A stretch of 64,000 nucleotides of DNA from Streptomyces sp. GSL17-111 (GTDB lineage Bacteria; Actinomycetota; Actinomycetes; Streptomycetales; Streptomycetaceae): the NCBI RefSeq assembly GCF_037911585.1, contig NZ_JBAJNS010000001.1:3342001-3406000 (forward strand), given 5' to 3'. The notes under the pieces are model-generated. The model was given only the letters and a program-made list of their open reading frames with translations. It was not told the origin of the DNA and ran no database searches. A program made the position numbers and the translations under genes. Of this stretch, positions 8,280-17,220 are shown one piece after another; the stretch's first letter is position 1; every line of letters begins with the position of its first letter.

Positions 8280-9574
8280 GGACGGAACGGACCGTGCTGC
8301 TCGTCGGGGCGACCGACGAGACCGTGCGTCAGGCGGTGGAGCTGGGGCTGCACGTGCTGCTGCTCCAGCATCCGACCAAGGCGAGCGAGGAGCAGCGGCG
8401 GCTGGCCGCGTCGTTGACGGTCGTGGACTACACGCGGTGGGAGCTGGTGGAGCCTGTCGTGCGCGAGCTGTTCGCGTCGCCGGGGTTCGCGGCGGCCACC
8501 TCGCTGACCGAGCCGGGGCTGGAGAACGCGGCCCGCGTCAACGACCTGTTCGGCCTGGGCGGTACGGGGCACGAGGTCGCCCTGCGCTTCCGCGACAAGC
8601 AGGTCATGCGGGCCCACCTGGCGGCCGTCGACCCGGGGGCGGTGGCGGCGGCGCCGCTGCGGAGCCGGGCGGAGCTGGACGAGTTCGGTGTGCGGTGCGG
8701 CTACCCGTTCATCGTGAAGCCGACGGACGCGACGGCGAGCATCGGCGTGCAGCGCGTGGACGGGCCGCAGGACGCGGACCGGGTGTGGGCCCGCGTGCGC
8801 GCGCTGTCGGGGACCCGGACCGACCGTGTGACGTCGCTGTTCCTGCTGCGGGACTTCCTGATGGAGGAGTACCTCGACGGGCCGGAGTTCAGCGTCGAGT
8901 CGTTCAGCTTCGCGGGCCGGCACGTCGTGGTCGCGATCACGGAGAAGTTCACGCATCCGGCGCACTTCGCCGAGCTGGGCCACGCGTTGCCCGCACGGCT
9001 GGCGCCCGCGACGGAGGAGCGCGTCCGGGCCGACGTGGGCCGCTTCCTGGATCTGATGGGCTTCCGCGACGGGGTCTGCCACACCGAGATACGGATCGGT
9101 GAGCGGGGCGTGCGGGTCATCGAGAGCCACAACCGGATCGCCGGTGACGCCATTCCGGAGCTGGTGCGGGCCGCGTACGGGGTGGACCTCGGCACGCTGG
9201 CCCTCGGCTGGCCGTTCCGGCTGGTTCAGGAGCTGCCCGACCGGCCCGAGGCGCACGCCGGGGCGGCGGTGCGGGCGGTGGTGGGCGAGCCGGGGGAGGT
9301 GGAGTCCGTCGGCGGGGTCGAGGAGGCGCTGCACCGGGACGACGTCCTGGACGTGCGGCTCACCGCGCGGCCGGGTCAGACCGTCCGGGACGTGGCCGAC
9401 AACTGGGACCGGCTGGGCCTGGTGGCCGTCACCGCCGAGGACACGACCGCCGCCGTGCTGCGCGGGGCGGAGGTCGTCGAGGAGGTCGTCGACGTGCGGG
9501 TGCGCGCGGCCGACGGCGTCTCCCGCCGGGCGCGGGTGGCGGAGATCGTGGAGCGGACGGTGAGCCCGGCGTGA
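8276..9574 (+). CDS. ATP-grasp carboxylate-amine ligase (first)
   Basis: A 432-residue ATP-grasp protein. The N-terminal pre-ATP-grasp region (LLVGATDETVRQAVELGLHVLLL) is followed by the nucleotide lysine in YPFIVKPTDATASIGVQ, MEEYLDGPEFSVESFSF, and the metal-site EIRIGERGVRVIESHNRIAGD. The pattern resembles L-amino-acid ligases of the BacD type, which join two amino acids through an acyl phosphate. GTG 8276 overlaps the previous stop, and its stop overlaps the next start. A role linking the CysK-type product to another acid is a reasonable inference; substrates are unknown. Confidence 0.87.
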   Translation: MRTERTVLLVGATDETVRQAVELGLHVLLLQHPTKASEEQRRLAASLTVVDYTRWELVEPVVRELFASPGFAAATSLTEPGLENAARVNDLFGLGGTGHEVALRFRDKQVMRAHLAAVDPGAVAAAPLRSRAELDEFGVRCGYPFIVKPTDATASIGVQRVDGPQDADRVWARVRALSGTRTDRVTSLFLLRDFLMEEYLDGPEFSVESFSFAGRHVVVAITEKFTHPAHFAELGHALPARLAPATEERVRADVGRFLDLMGFRDGVCHTEIRIGERGVRVIESHNRIAGDAIPELVRAAYGVDLGTLALGWPFRLVQELPDRPEAHAGAAVRAVVGEPGEVESVGGVEEALHRDDVLDVRLTARPGQTVRDVADNWDRLGLVAVTAEDTTAAVLRGAEVVEEVVDVRVRAADGVSRRARVAEIVERTVSPA

Positions 9575-10851
9575 GCGTCCTGGTGCTGCACCGCAATCCG
9601 CTGGAGCCCTTCCCCTACCGGGAGTGGCTGACCGGGCTGGAGGGCGACGTCGTCGTGCTCGCCGACCGGGGGAAGATCCTGGCGGCCGGTGAGGAGCCCC
9701 CGGAGGGCGACCTCGGCTACGCGCGCCTGGAGGTCTTCGACGACTTCGACGCCCCCGACGTCCTGGAACGGGCCCTGGAGCTGGCCGTCCGGCACCGCGT
9801 CACCTCGGTGATCGCCTTCCACGAGGCGGACGTCGCGCGGGCGGCGTGGCTGCGCGAACGCCTCGGGCTGGCCGGGGCGTGGCCGCGGGACGTCCTGCCG
9901 TTCCGGGACAAGCTGCTGATGAAGCGGCTGGCGGCGGAGCACGGGGTGGAGGTCGCCCCGCACGCCGTGCCCGCGACGGCCGGGGCGGCCCGGGCGTTCG
10001 CCGACGTGCACGGGCTGCCGCTGGTGTTCAAGGAGCGCGACGGCTTCAACGCGATCGGGCTGCGCGTCGTCCGGGAGGAGGCGGAGCTGGCGGACTGCCT
10101 GGCCGCGCTGTTCACCGGCGCCGCGCCGCGCGAGGACGTCCTGCTGGAGGCGTTCGTGCCCGGCCGGATGTGCCACGTGGACGGACTCGTCGTGGACGGC
10201 CGCGTCGCGGTGGCGTGGCCTTCGCAGTACCAGTACGACCTGTCCTCCTTCGGCGCCGACCCGGGCCCGCGCGTCGACCTGACGCTCGATGAGGACGACC
10301 CGCTGACGCCCCGGCTGCTGGAGCTGACGGACCGGACGCTGGCGGCGCTCACGGGCGGCGGCTCGCGGCTGCGTGACCACGCGTTCCACGCCGAGATCTT
10401 CCACACTCCCGACGACCGGCTCGTGCTGTGCGAGATCGCCTGCCGCCCCGGGGGCGCGAAGATCCGGGAGGTGTTCGAGGTGCTGTTCGGCATGCACCTG
10501 GGGGCGTACGCCTCCCGCGCCGAGGCGGGGCTGCCGCTGGCGGGCCTGACGGGCCCGGCGGGCAGTGAGCGGCCCCGGCCGCGCGCCATGGCGGGCCAGG
10601 TGCTGACGATGAAGCGGCCCGGCCGCGTCCGTGCGGTACCCGGCGTGCCGGACGAGCCGTGGGTGGAGGGCTTCTGGGTGTACGTCCGGCCGGGCCAGGT
10701 GATTCCCCGGGCGGCCACGTCGTCGGACTTCCTGTCGGCGGCGGTGGCCTCGGGGCCGTCACGGGCCGAGGCCGAGCGTCGGCTGCGGGCGCTGGGCGAA
10801 CGCGTTCTGGCCGAAACCGTGGTGGAAGCGGCCCTGGAGGGCGCCTCGTGA
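9571..10851 (+). CDS. ATP-grasp carboxylate-amine ligase (second)
   Basis: A 426-residue ATP-grasp protein clearly different from its neighbour. ATP-binding Lys is in LPLVFKERDGFNAIGLRVV; the second strand set reads LLEAFVPGRMCHVDGLV, and the metal-ligand region HAEIFHTPDDRLVLCEIACRPGGAKI. GTG 9571 overlaps the upstream stop and its own stop overlaps the MFS gene start. Two unlike ligases in one operon would allow a tripeptide, or one peptide bond plus a modified terminus. No primary-metabolism role (purine, biotin, D-Ala) fits its motifs. Confidence 0.86.
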   Translation: MSVLVLHRNPLEPFPYREWLTGLEGDVVVLADRGKILAAGEEPPEGDLGYARLEVFDDFDAPDVLERALELAVRHRVTSVIAFHEADVARAAWLRERLGLAGAWPRDVLPFRDKLLMKRLAAEHGVEVAPHAVPATAGAARAFADVHGLPLVFKERDGFNAIGLRVVREEAELADCLAALFTGAAPREDVLLEAFVPGRMCHVDGLVVDGRVAVAWPSQYQYDLSSFGADPGPRVDLTLDEDDPLTPRLLELTDRTLAALTGGGSRLRDHAFHAEIFHTPDDRLVLCEIACRPGGAKIREVFEVLFGMHLGAYASRAEAGLPLAGLTGPAGSERPRPRAMAGQVLTMKRPGRVRAVPGVPDEPWVEGFWVYVRPGQVIPRAATSSDFLSAAVASGPSRAEAERRLRALGERVLAETVVEAALEGAS

Positions 10852-12173
10852 AGCGGCCGTCGACCAGGGCCCGGTACATGCTGGGCATGGTGGTCGATGC
10901 CACCGGCAGTGGCATGTTCCTGCCACTGTCGCTGCTGTACTTCCACCACGTGACCGACCTGCCCCTGACGCAGGTCGGCACCATCATGACGGCCGCGGCC
11001 GTCCTCGCGCTGCTGAGCAACCCGGCGGCCGGCGTCCTCATCGACCGCTTCGGGGCGCGGGCCGTCCTCGTCGGCGGCTACCTGCTGCGGGCGGTCGGCT
11101 TCTGCGCCTACCCGCTGGTCGACGACGGGTACGCGATGTTCGGGGTGTTGCTGCTCGTCGGCCTCGGGGACGTCTCGTTCCCGCCCGCCGTGCAGTCCTT
11201 CGTGGCGGAGATCGCGCGCGGCACGGAACGCGACACGCTGCTCGCCGCGCAGCGCAGCCTGCGCAACGCGGGGCTGGGCGTGGGCGGGCTGGTCGCCAGC
11301 GGGCTGCTGGCGCTCGGCAGCGACTCGGCGTACACGGTGATCGTGCTGGTCGTCAGCGCCGGGTACGTCTCGGCGGCGCTGCTCATCCGCACCATCGGGA
11401 CGGGGAGCAGGGCCGCGTCGGCCGCCGGACGCCCGCCCGTGCCGGGCAGCGGCTTCCGCACGGTGATGCGGAACCGGCCGTTCATGGGGCTGACGGCGCT
11501 GAACGTGCCGACGGCGTTCGGCTACATGGTGCTGTCGGTGAGCCTGCCCGTCTACATCACGCAGGAACTCGACGCGTCCCACTCGCTCGTGGGGGTGCTG
11601 TACGCGGTCAACACGGTGTGCATCGCGCTGCTCCAGATCCCGGTGACGCGCTTCCTCGTGCGGTACCGCAGGACGCGCGCGGTGGCGCTCGGCGCGGTCG
11701 TGTTCGCCGGTTCCTTCGGCGGCTTCGCGCTGCTCGGCGCCTTGTCGAACGGCACCACGCTGATCGTCGGCGTCTTCGTGGCGACGGCGGCGTTCACCGC
11801 CGGTGAGCTGATGCACGGGGCGACGGCCTCCGCGCTGGTCGCCCAGGCGGCCCCGGAGGCGACGCGCGGCCGTCACATGGCGGTCTATCAGCTCTCCTGG
11901 GCGGTGCCGATCGCGCTGGCCCCGGCGGTGCTGACGGCCCTGCTGACGCTGTCCCCGACGGGCATGTGGCTGCTGCTGGCGGCCGGGGTGACCGTCTCGG
12001 CGGTGGGGATGGTGCGGCTGGAGCCCCGGCTGCCGGCGCACGCGGTGCGGCCGGACGTGCCGGCGCCCGCCGAGCCGGCGGCCCCGGCGGGAGACCGGGC
12101 GGGTTCGGCGGTCCCGGCGCCCACCGCACCACCGGGCCCTCCGGCGGGCAGGAAGCGGCGCGTTCGGACCTGA
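10848..12173 (+). CDS. MFS transporter, probable product exporter
   Basis: A 441-residue major facilitator with about 12 hydrophobic segments, starting at GTG 10848 inside the previous gene's stop. The MFS loop-2 signature appears as GVLIDRFGARAVLVGG. The C-terminal 50 residues are a Pro/Ala/Gly-rich cytoplasmic tail ending in Arg/Lys. As the last gene of a tightly coupled ligase operon it most likely exports the product and gives self-protection, as BacE does for bacilysin; this is by analogy. Confidence 0.88.
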   Translation: MKRPSTRARYMLGMVVDATGSGMFLPLSLLYFHHVTDLPLTQVGTIMTAAAVLALLSNPAAGVLIDRFGARAVLVGGYLLRAVGFCAYPLVDDGYAMFGVLLLVGLGDVSFPPAVQSFVAEIARGTERDTLLAAQRSLRNAGLGVGGLVASGLLALGSDSAYTVIVLVVSAGYVSAALLIRTIGTGSRAASAAGRPPVPGSGFRTVMRNRPFMGLTALNVPTAFGYMVLSVSLPVYITQELDASHSLVGVLYAVNTVCIALLQIPVTRFLVRYRRTRAVALGAVVFAGSFGGFALLGALSNGTTLIVGVFVATAAFTAGELMHGATASALVAQAAPEATRGRHMAVYQLSWAVPIALAPAVLTALLTLSPTGMWLLLAAGVTVSAVGMVRLEPRLPAHAVRPDVPAPAEPAAPAGDRAGSAVPAPTAPPGPPAGRKRRVRT

Positions 12174-12247
12174 ACCGTGTCGGGAGGCGACTGTCAGAGG
12201 CGGGTGCGAACCTGACGCGGAGGGGATCGACGCGAAAGGACATCGCC

Positions 12248-13060
12248 ATGATCACTACCGACTTCGTGCCCGGCTCGCCGTCCTGGCTGGACCTGGGTGC
12301 TCCGGACATCAACACCGCCACCGCCTTCTACCGTTCCGTGTTCGGCTGGGGCACCGAAACGATGGAGGGCGAGGACGGCGAGATCGGGTACGCCATGTTC
12401 CAGGAGGACGGCAAGTACGTCGGCGCCGTCGGCAAGCTGGAGGAGCAGGGCACCCGCCCGGCCTGGATGATCTACTTCGGCACCGACGACATCGACGTCA
12501 CGACGCGGGCGGTGGAGCGGCTCGGCGGTACGGTCCGCGTCCCTCCGATGGAGGTACCGGGCGAGGGCAGGATGGCCCAGTACACCGACCCGCAGGGCGG
12601 GCAGTTCGCCGCCTGGCAGCCCGGGACGAGCGGGTCCTCCGGCCTGCAGATGACGGACGACCCCAACAGCCTGTGCTGGACGGAGCTGATGACCACGGAC
12701 GCCGCCGGGGCCCGGAGCTTCTACGGCGAGGTCTTCGGCTGGCGCTTCGACGACATGCCGCTCCCGGGGGACGCGGAGGGCACCTACACGTGCCTGACGC
12801 CGGCCGGTCAGCCGGAGGAGCGGATGCACGGCGGGCTGATGGAGCTGCCCGCCGACGCCTTCGCGGAGATGGGCGGCACGCCCTACTGGCACCCCGTGTT
12901 CGCGGTGGAGGACGTCGACGCCGCCGTGGCCCGCGCCCAGGAGAACGGCGGCACGCTCCGGACGGGGCCCGACGACGCCGAGGGCGTCGGCCGCATGGCG
13001 GTCGTGGTGGACGGCGCGGGGGCGGACTTCGTACTGCTGAAGCCGCAGCCGCCGCAGTGA
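12248..13060 (+). CDS. VOC/glyoxalase-like protein with two domains
   Basis: A 270-residue protein with two vicinal-oxygen-chelate repeats: residues about 8-125 (SWLDLGAPDINTATAFYRSVFGW) and about 140-268 (CWTELMTTDAAGARSFYGEVFGW). ATG 12248 follows AAAGGA. Such paired-VOC proteins are common in Streptomyces, often with no known reaction; some bind or modify antibiotics. It follows the MFS gene by 74 bases and might belong to the same unit, but a second protein of the same kind at 21247-22020 shows that the family is not cluster-specific. Confidence 0.85.
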   Translation: MITTDFVPGSPSWLDLGAPDINTATAFYRSVFGWGTETMEGEDGEIGYAMFQEDGKYVGAVGKLEEQGTRPAWMIYFGTDDIDVTTRAVERLGGTVRVPPMEVPGEGRMAQYTDPQGGQFAAWQPGTSGSSGLQMTDDPNSLCWTELMTTDAAGARSFYGEVFGWRFDDMPLPGDAEGTYTCLTPAGQPEERMHGGLMELPADAFAEMGGTPYWHPVFAVEDVDAAVARAQENGGTLRTGPDDAEGVGRMAVVVDGAGADFVLLKPQPPQ

Positions 13061-13080
13061 GGCGCCGCCCGCCCGCGCCG

Positions 13081-13143
13081 CGGACCGTCTCGCCCGCGCC
13101 TCGGACCGTCTCGCCCGCGTCTCAGACCGTCTCGCCCGTGGCG
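13081..13143. repeat. Three tandem 21-bp repeats over the ACP stop codon
   Basis: Copies lie at 13081-13101, 13102-13122 and 13123-13143; the first two differ by one base and the third by a few. The third copy encodes the last ACP codons (GETV and stop on the reverse strand). Because the unit is 21 bases, the other copies stay in phase after the stop and read AGETVRG twice. The gene's 3' end seems to have been duplicated outward. Confidence 0.85.
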
Positions 13144-13385
13144 AGGGAGTCGAGATAGGCGTCGGCGGCGCGGTCGAGGAGGTCGGCGGCCTCCGTCAGG
13201 TTGCAGGTGACGGCGAAGCGCTCCATGCGCAGGCCGGTGCGCTCCTCGATGATCGTGCCCAGTTCGGTCAGGGCGAGGGAGTCCATGTCGAGTTCGGCGA
13301 ACGTCGCGTGCGGATGCAGGTTCATCCGCGGGAGGCCGAAGGTCTCGTGCAGGATCTCCACGAGCAGGTTCAGGGCCACAGACAT
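13122..13385 (-). CDS. Freestanding acyl carrier protein
   Basis: An 87-residue carrier protein. The phosphopantetheine serine is in ELDMDSLALTEL, near residue 35, followed by the acidic helix typical of ACPs. ATG 13383-13385 has GGAAGGGA upstream. There is no ketosynthase, acyltransferase or adenylation gene within the window. It may carry a substrate for the nearby amide-forming enzymes or for enzymes elsewhere. It is transcribed toward the VOC gene and its 3' end lies in a tandem repeat. Confidence 0.87.
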   Translation of the reverse strand: MSVALNLLVEILHETFGLPRMNLHPHATFAELDMDSLALTELGTIIEERTGLRMERFAVTCNLTEAADLLDRAADAYLDSLATGETV

Positions 13386-13846
13386 CGCATTCCCCTTCCG
13401 GGACGGTCCGACGGCGGCGCGACGGCGGTGGGCCGACGCGCGGGGTCCACGATGCAGGCCGCCGCACCGCCGTCCCGGTAGCGTGCCGTCCCCGTCCCGC
13501 CGTCTTCACCCTCGTGGGCCATCCGCCACGGGCCGGTGGCTTCCGCGCGGCAGCGGGGACGGCGATCGCCGTCACGGTGCGGGCGCTGCGGGTGGGCGGG
13601 CGTCGGGTCCTCCCGTGTGCGCCTCCCGAGGTAATCGAGTGGCCCGGGTCGGGCGGTCCGGGCCCGGGGCACGGGGGTGGAACTTCCCTTTTCCCGCGTG
13701 GAGTTGTCTATCGTCCTCGGCCGTCCGAGCGGTGCGGGGGTGTGGGGCGGCGGCTCGCGCAGATGGCTCACTCCAGGTGTGAAAAGGGCGGTTCGGTGCG
13801 AAATTGCAGTTGATCACATTTACCCCCCTCAACCTGGAGGAGAGAC
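13386..13846. other. Non-coding stretch between ACP and secreted peptide genes
   Basis: The 461 bases hold no supportable gene on either strand. The last 60 bases before the secreted-protein gene are AT-richer (TTGCAGTTGATCACATTTAC around 13805-13824) and probably contain its promoter, and GGAGGAG at 13835-13843 is its ribosome site. I could not assign a sigma-factor class. Confidence 0.5.
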
Positions 13847-14053
13847 ATGACCCGCATCCGTACCCTGGCCGCCGCCACCGCCATCGCCGCCTTCGGCGTG
13901 ATGGCCGGCGCGGGGACCGCCGCCGCCTGCGACCGTGGCGGCGACGAATACGAGACGGAGATCACGACCGTCGTGAACGCCTGCAACTCGTACGGCGACC
14001 AGTACGGCCTGATCAACCTCTCCGGCGGCAACGTCTGCGTCGACTTCGACTGA
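13847..14053 (+). CDS. Small secreted chaplin-like protein
   Basis: A 68-residue precursor: a positively charged start and Ala-rich hydrophobic segment ending TAAAC form a signal peptide, leaving about 40 residues. The mature end reads VVNACNSYGDQYGLINLSGGNVC, which echoes the chaplin pattern (VN-Cys-GN, a GLLNP segment, GN-Cys), with two cysteines about 20 residues apart. It lacks the exact Gly-Asn after the first Cys, so it may be a divergent short chaplin or only look like one. A perfect ribosome site (GGAGGAG) and a strong terminator frame the gene, which suggests good expression. Confidence 0.75.
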   Translation: MTRIRTLAAATAIAAFGVMAGAGTAAACDRGGDEYETEITTVVNACNSYGDQYGLINLSGGNVCVDFD

Positions 14054-14067
14054 CGTACCGCGCACCA

Positions 14068-14105
14068 CGCGGCTGCCCCGGACCGGACGGTCCGGGGCAG
14101 CCGCG
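14068..14105. terminator. Bidirectional hairpin terminator
   Basis: A perfect 18-bp stem (14068-14085 with 14088-14105) and a 2-base spacer lies between the convergent secreted-peptide and LPFR genes. Confidence 0.85.
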
Positions 14106-14119
14106 CGTTCGTCTCCGGG

Positions 14120-14248
14120 TCAGTGCCGGCCGCGGGCGCTGCTCGACGCTCCGCTGAACAGCCGGGCGACGGCCCGGAAGGGCAGGGTGACGAGGGTCGC
14201 GAGCGCTCCGCCGATGGAGCGCAGAACGTCTGCGATGGCCCTCAGCAT
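14120..14248 (-). CDS. LPFR-motif small protein
   Basis: A 42-residue cationic, amphipathic or membrane-associated peptide with hydrophobic core IGGALATLVTLPFRAVARLF and an SSSARGRH tail. This matches small Streptomyces proteins named for the LPFR motif; their function is unknown. ATG 14246-14248 is chosen because GGAGGC lies 6 bases upstream; the longer 63-codon reading has no ribosome site. Confidence 0.75.
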   Translation of the reverse strand: MLRAIADVLRSIGGALATLVTLPFRAVARLFSGASSSARGRH

Positions 14249-14366
14249 GATGGTGCCTCCGTCCTGGTCCGCAAGGGGTCCGTGCACAGCGCGTGCCCGG
14301 CGCGGCCGCACGGAAACCCGTTCGCGCGGCGCCTACCCGAGCGTGCCGCCTACCCGAGCGTGCCGC

Positions 14367-14777
14367 CTACCCGAGCGTGGCCAGCAGGTCGCGGCAGGCC
14401 GACTCGCAGCGACGGCAGGTGTCGGCGCACACGCGGCAGTGCGCGTGGCCGGAGGCGTGCCGCTCGCACACGTCGGCGCACGCCGCGCAGGCCGTCGCAC
14501 AGGCCTCCAGCATGGCGCGGGTGATGTTCGCGTCGTACTCGGTGTGGCGGGAGAGGACCCGGCCCGTCGTGTCGCAGATGTCCGCGCAGTCGAGGTTGGT
14601 GCGGATGCACTTCCGCAGTTGGGCGACCTCGTCCTCGGAGAGGCAGGCGTCCGCGCAGGCGGTACAGGCCTCCGTGCAGGCGAAGCACTCCTCGATGCAG
14701 CGCGCGAGCGCCACCCGGTCGACCTCGCCCAGCGACGCGGGGTACGTCTCCAGCATGTCCTTCGCCGGGGTGGCCAT
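14367..14777 (-). CDS. Cysteine-rich four-helix-bundle copper-binding protein
   Basis: A 136-residue protein with about 20 cysteines in CxxC and CxxxC spacing (CIEECFACTEACTACADAC, CATACAACADVC, HCRVCADTCRRC), as in the DUF326/Csp family of cytosolic copper-storage proteins, which line a four-helix bundle with Cys thiolates to hold many Cu(I). ATG 14775-14777 has GGAGG 8 bases upstream; another ATG two codons earlier is too close to it. No signal peptide. It lies just downstream of the copper ATPase on the same strand, separated by a hairpin, giving a storage-plus-export pair. Confidence 0.88.
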   Translation of the reverse strand: MATPAKDMLETYPASLGEVDRVALARCIEECFACTEACTACADACLSEDEVAQLRKCIRTNLDCADICDTTGRVLSRHTEYDANITRAMLEACATACAACADVCERHASGHAHCRVCADTCRRCESACRDLLATLG

Positions 14778-14836
14778 GATCATCGCCTCCTTCGGTACGG
14801 GCCCCGGCGGGCGCCGGGGCGCACCGGGCGGGTAAC

Positions 14837-14874
14837 CGAGGGGGCGGTCCGTGACACCTCGCACCGCCCCCTCG
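14837..14874. terminator. Hairpin after copA
   Basis: A 12-bp GC stem (14837-14848 with 14863-14874) and a 14-base loop between the CopA stop and the four-helix protein start; probably a terminator or attenuator for copA. Confidence 0.6.
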
Positions 14875-14894
14875 TGCCGGACGGGATCCGCCCG

Positions 14895-17159
14895 TCAGCG
14901 CTCCGCCCTGAAGGAGCGCAGCCGCATGCTGTTGGCCACGACGGAGACGGAGGAGAACGCCATCGCGGCCCCGGCGATCATGGGGCTCAGCAGACCGGCC
15001 GCGGCCAGCGGGAGGGCCAGGACGTTGTAACCGAAGGCCCAGACGAGGTTCGACCTGATGGTGGCCAGCGTCCGGCGGGAGAGGCGGACGGCGTCGGCGG
15101 CGGTCCGCAGGTCGCCCCGGACGAGGGTGAGGTCGCCCGCCTCGATGGCGGCGTCGGTGCCGGTGCCCATGGCCAGCCCCAGATCGGCCTGGGCGAGGGC
15201 GGCGGCGTCGTTGACCCCGTCGCCCACCATCGCCACCGAGCGTCCCTCGCTCTGGAGTCGCCGAACGACGTCGACCTTGTCCTGCGGCATGACCTCGGCG
15301 ATGACCTCGTCGATGCCCACCTCCGCGGCGACCGCGCGGGCGACGGCGGTGTTGTCGCCCGTCAGCAGGACGGGGGTGAGGCCGAGCGCGCGCAGCCGCC
15401 GCACGGCCTCGGCGCTGGTGGGCTTGACGGCGTCGGCCACCTCCAACAACGCCCGGACCGCGCCGTCCCACGCCACGGCGATCACCGTCCGGCCGCCCGC
15501 CTCGGCCTCGGCCTTCGCGGCGGCCAGCGGTTCCGGCAGGTCGAGCGACCACGCGGTGAGCAGCTTCTCCCGGCCGACGAGGACGGCGTGCCCCTCCACG
15601 ACGCCCTGGACGCCGAGGCCGGGGACGTTCCTGAAGTCCTCGGGCGCGGGCAGCTCCCCGACGCGCTCGGCCGCCGCCGTGGCGACGGCCCGGGCGACGG
15701 GGTGCTCGGAGGCGTGCTCCAGAGCGCCGGCCAGCCGCAGCACCCGCTCCTCGTCCTCGCCCTCGGCGGTGCGGACGGCGAGCAGCGTCATCCTGCCGGT
15801 GGTGACGGTGCCCGTCTTGTCCAGGACGACGGTGTCGGCCCTGCGGGTCGTCTCCAGGACCTCGGGGCCCTTGATGAGGATGCCGAGCTGGGCGCCGCGC
15901 CCGGTGCCGACCATGAGGGCGGTCGGCGTGGCCAGGCCGAGCGCGCAGGGGCAGGCGATGATCAGCACGGCGACGGCGGCGGTGAAGGCGGCCGTCAGCC
16001 CGGCGCCGCTGCCCAGCCAGAAGCCGAGGGTGCCCACCGCGAGCACGATGACGACGGGCACGAACACGGCGGAGATGCGGTCGGCCAGCCGCTGCGCGGC
16101 GGCCTTGCCGTTCTGCGCCTCCTCCACCAGGTGGGCCATGCGCGCGAGCTGGGTGTCCGCGCCGACGCGGGTGGCCCGGACGACGAGCCGCCCCCCGGCG
16201 TTGAGCGTGGCGCCCGTGACGGCGTCGTCCACGGACACCTCCACCGGGACGGACTCGCCGGTCAGCATCGAGGCGTCCACGGCGGAGGAGCCCTCCACCA
16301 CGACGCCGTCGGTGGCGATCTTCTCGCCGGGGCGGACGAGGAAGTGGTCCCCGACGGCGAGCTCCGCCGTCGGGACGCGGTGCTCGCGGCCGTCGCGCAG
16401 GACGGTGACCTCCTTGGCGCCCATCTCCAGCAGCGCCCGGAGGGCCGCACCGGCGCGCCGCTTGGAGCGGGCCTCGAAGTAGCGGCCGGCCAGGAGGAAG
16501 GTGGTGACGCCGGCGGCGGCCTCCAGATAGATGTTCCCCGCCCCGTCACTGCGCGAGATCGACAGCTCGAAGGGGTGCGTCATGCCCGGCGTCCCCGCGG
16601 TTCCGAGGAACAGCGCCCACAGCGACCAGAGGAACGCGGCCGAGGTGCCCACCGAGACCAGGGTGTCCATCGTGGCCGCCCGGTGCCGGGCGTTGGTCAC
16701 GGCGGCCCGGTGGAACGGCAGCCCGCCCCACACGACGACGGGCGCGGCCAGCGTCAGGGACAGCCACTGCCAGTACGTGAACTGCAGGGCCGGGATCATG
16801 GCCAGGGCGATGACCGGGGCGGACAGCACGGCGGAGACGATCACCCGCTGACGCAGCGCCGCCAGTGCGTCGGGGCCGCCCGGGGCCTCCCCGGTGTCGG
16901 GGCCGCCGGTGTCGGGGGCCGGACTGCGGGGTGGGGGCTCGGCTGCGGTGTAGCCGGTGGCCTTGACGGTGGCGATGAGGTCGGCCACGGCCACGTCACC
17001 CGCATAGGTGACCTTGGCCTTCTCGGTGGCGTAGTTGACGGTGGCCTCGACCCCGTCCATGCGGTTGAGCTTCTTCTCGATCCGCGCGGCGCACGAGGCG
17101 CAGGTCATGCCGCCGATGGCGAGTTCGACCTCGGCGGTGCGGGAGGCGGCGGTGGTCAT
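14895..17159 (-). CDS. copA: Cu(I)-exporting P1B-type ATPase CopA
   Basis: A 754-residue heavy-metal ATPase in the cell membrane that pumps Cu(I) out. One N-terminal metal-binding domain has GMTCASC (about residues 17-23). Then come eight membrane helices, the CPC ion site ([15 protein letters not shown]), phosphorylated Asp in [13 protein letters not shown] actuator loop, the HP of ASEHPVA and hinge [10 protein letters not shown]. The Cys-Pro-Cys and TM8 MAFSS pattern points to Cu/Ag. ATG 17157-17159 is the start, with a GTG directly before it as alternative. Two CsoR-type palindromes lie 35-85 bases upstream, so copper-dependent derepression is expected. Confidence 0.93.
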   Translation of the reverse strand: MTTAASRTAEVELAIGGMTCASCAARIEKKLNRMDGVEATVNYATEKAKVTYAGDVAVADLIATVKATGYTAAEPPPRSPAPDTGGPDTGEAPGGPDALAALRQRVIVSAVLSAPVIALAMIPALQFTYWQWLSLTLAAPVVVWGGLPFHRAAVTNARHRAATMDTLVSVGTSAAFLWSLWALFLGTAGTPGMTHPFELSISRSDGAGNIYLEAAAGVTTFLLAGRYFEARSKRRAGAALRALLEMGAKEVTVLRDGREHRVPTAELAVGDHFLVRPGEKIATDGVVVEGSSAVDASMLTGESVPVEVSVDDAVTGATLNAGGRLVVRATRVGADTQLARMAHLVEEAQNGKAAAQRLADRISAVFVPVVIVLAVGTLGFWLGSGAGLTAAFTAAVAVLIIACPCALGLATPTALMVGTGRGAQLGILIKGPEVLETTRRADTVVLDKTGTVTTGRMTLLAVRTAEGEDEERVLRLAGALEHASEHPVARAVATAAAERVGELPAPEDFRNVPGLGVQGVVEGHAVLVGREKLLTAWSLDLPEPLAAAKAEAEAGGRTVIAVAWDGAVRALLEVADAVKPTSAEAVRRLRALGLTPVLLTGDNTAVARAVAAEVGIDEVIAEVMPQDKVDVVRRLQSEGRSVAMVGDGVNDAAALAQADLGLAMGTGTDAAIEAGDLTLVRGDLRTAADAVRLSRRTLATIRSNLVWAFGYNVLALPLAAAGLLSPMIAGAAMAFSSVSVVANSMRLRSFRAER

Positions 17160-17193
17160 CACGGCTCCGGACGTCGGCTGAACAGGTCCAGGG

Positions 17194-17208
17194 TACCCGG
17201 GAGGGGTA
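17194..17208. promoter_or_regulatory. CsoR-type operator, copA-proximal
   Basis: TACCCGGGAGGGGTA has perfect TACCC/GGGTA arms, the pattern of actinomycete copper-sensor CsoR boxes. It lies between the second box and the copA start. Confidence 0.65.
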
Positions 17209-17220
17209 ACCCGTCCTTCA

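Noticed and set aside
13081..13143. CRISPR-like array
   Set aside because: Repeats are directly adjacent with no spacers, and no cas gene is present.
13123..13385. ACP as part of a polyketide or fatty-acid synthase set
   Set aside because: No ketosynthase, acyltransferase or reductase gene is present in the window.
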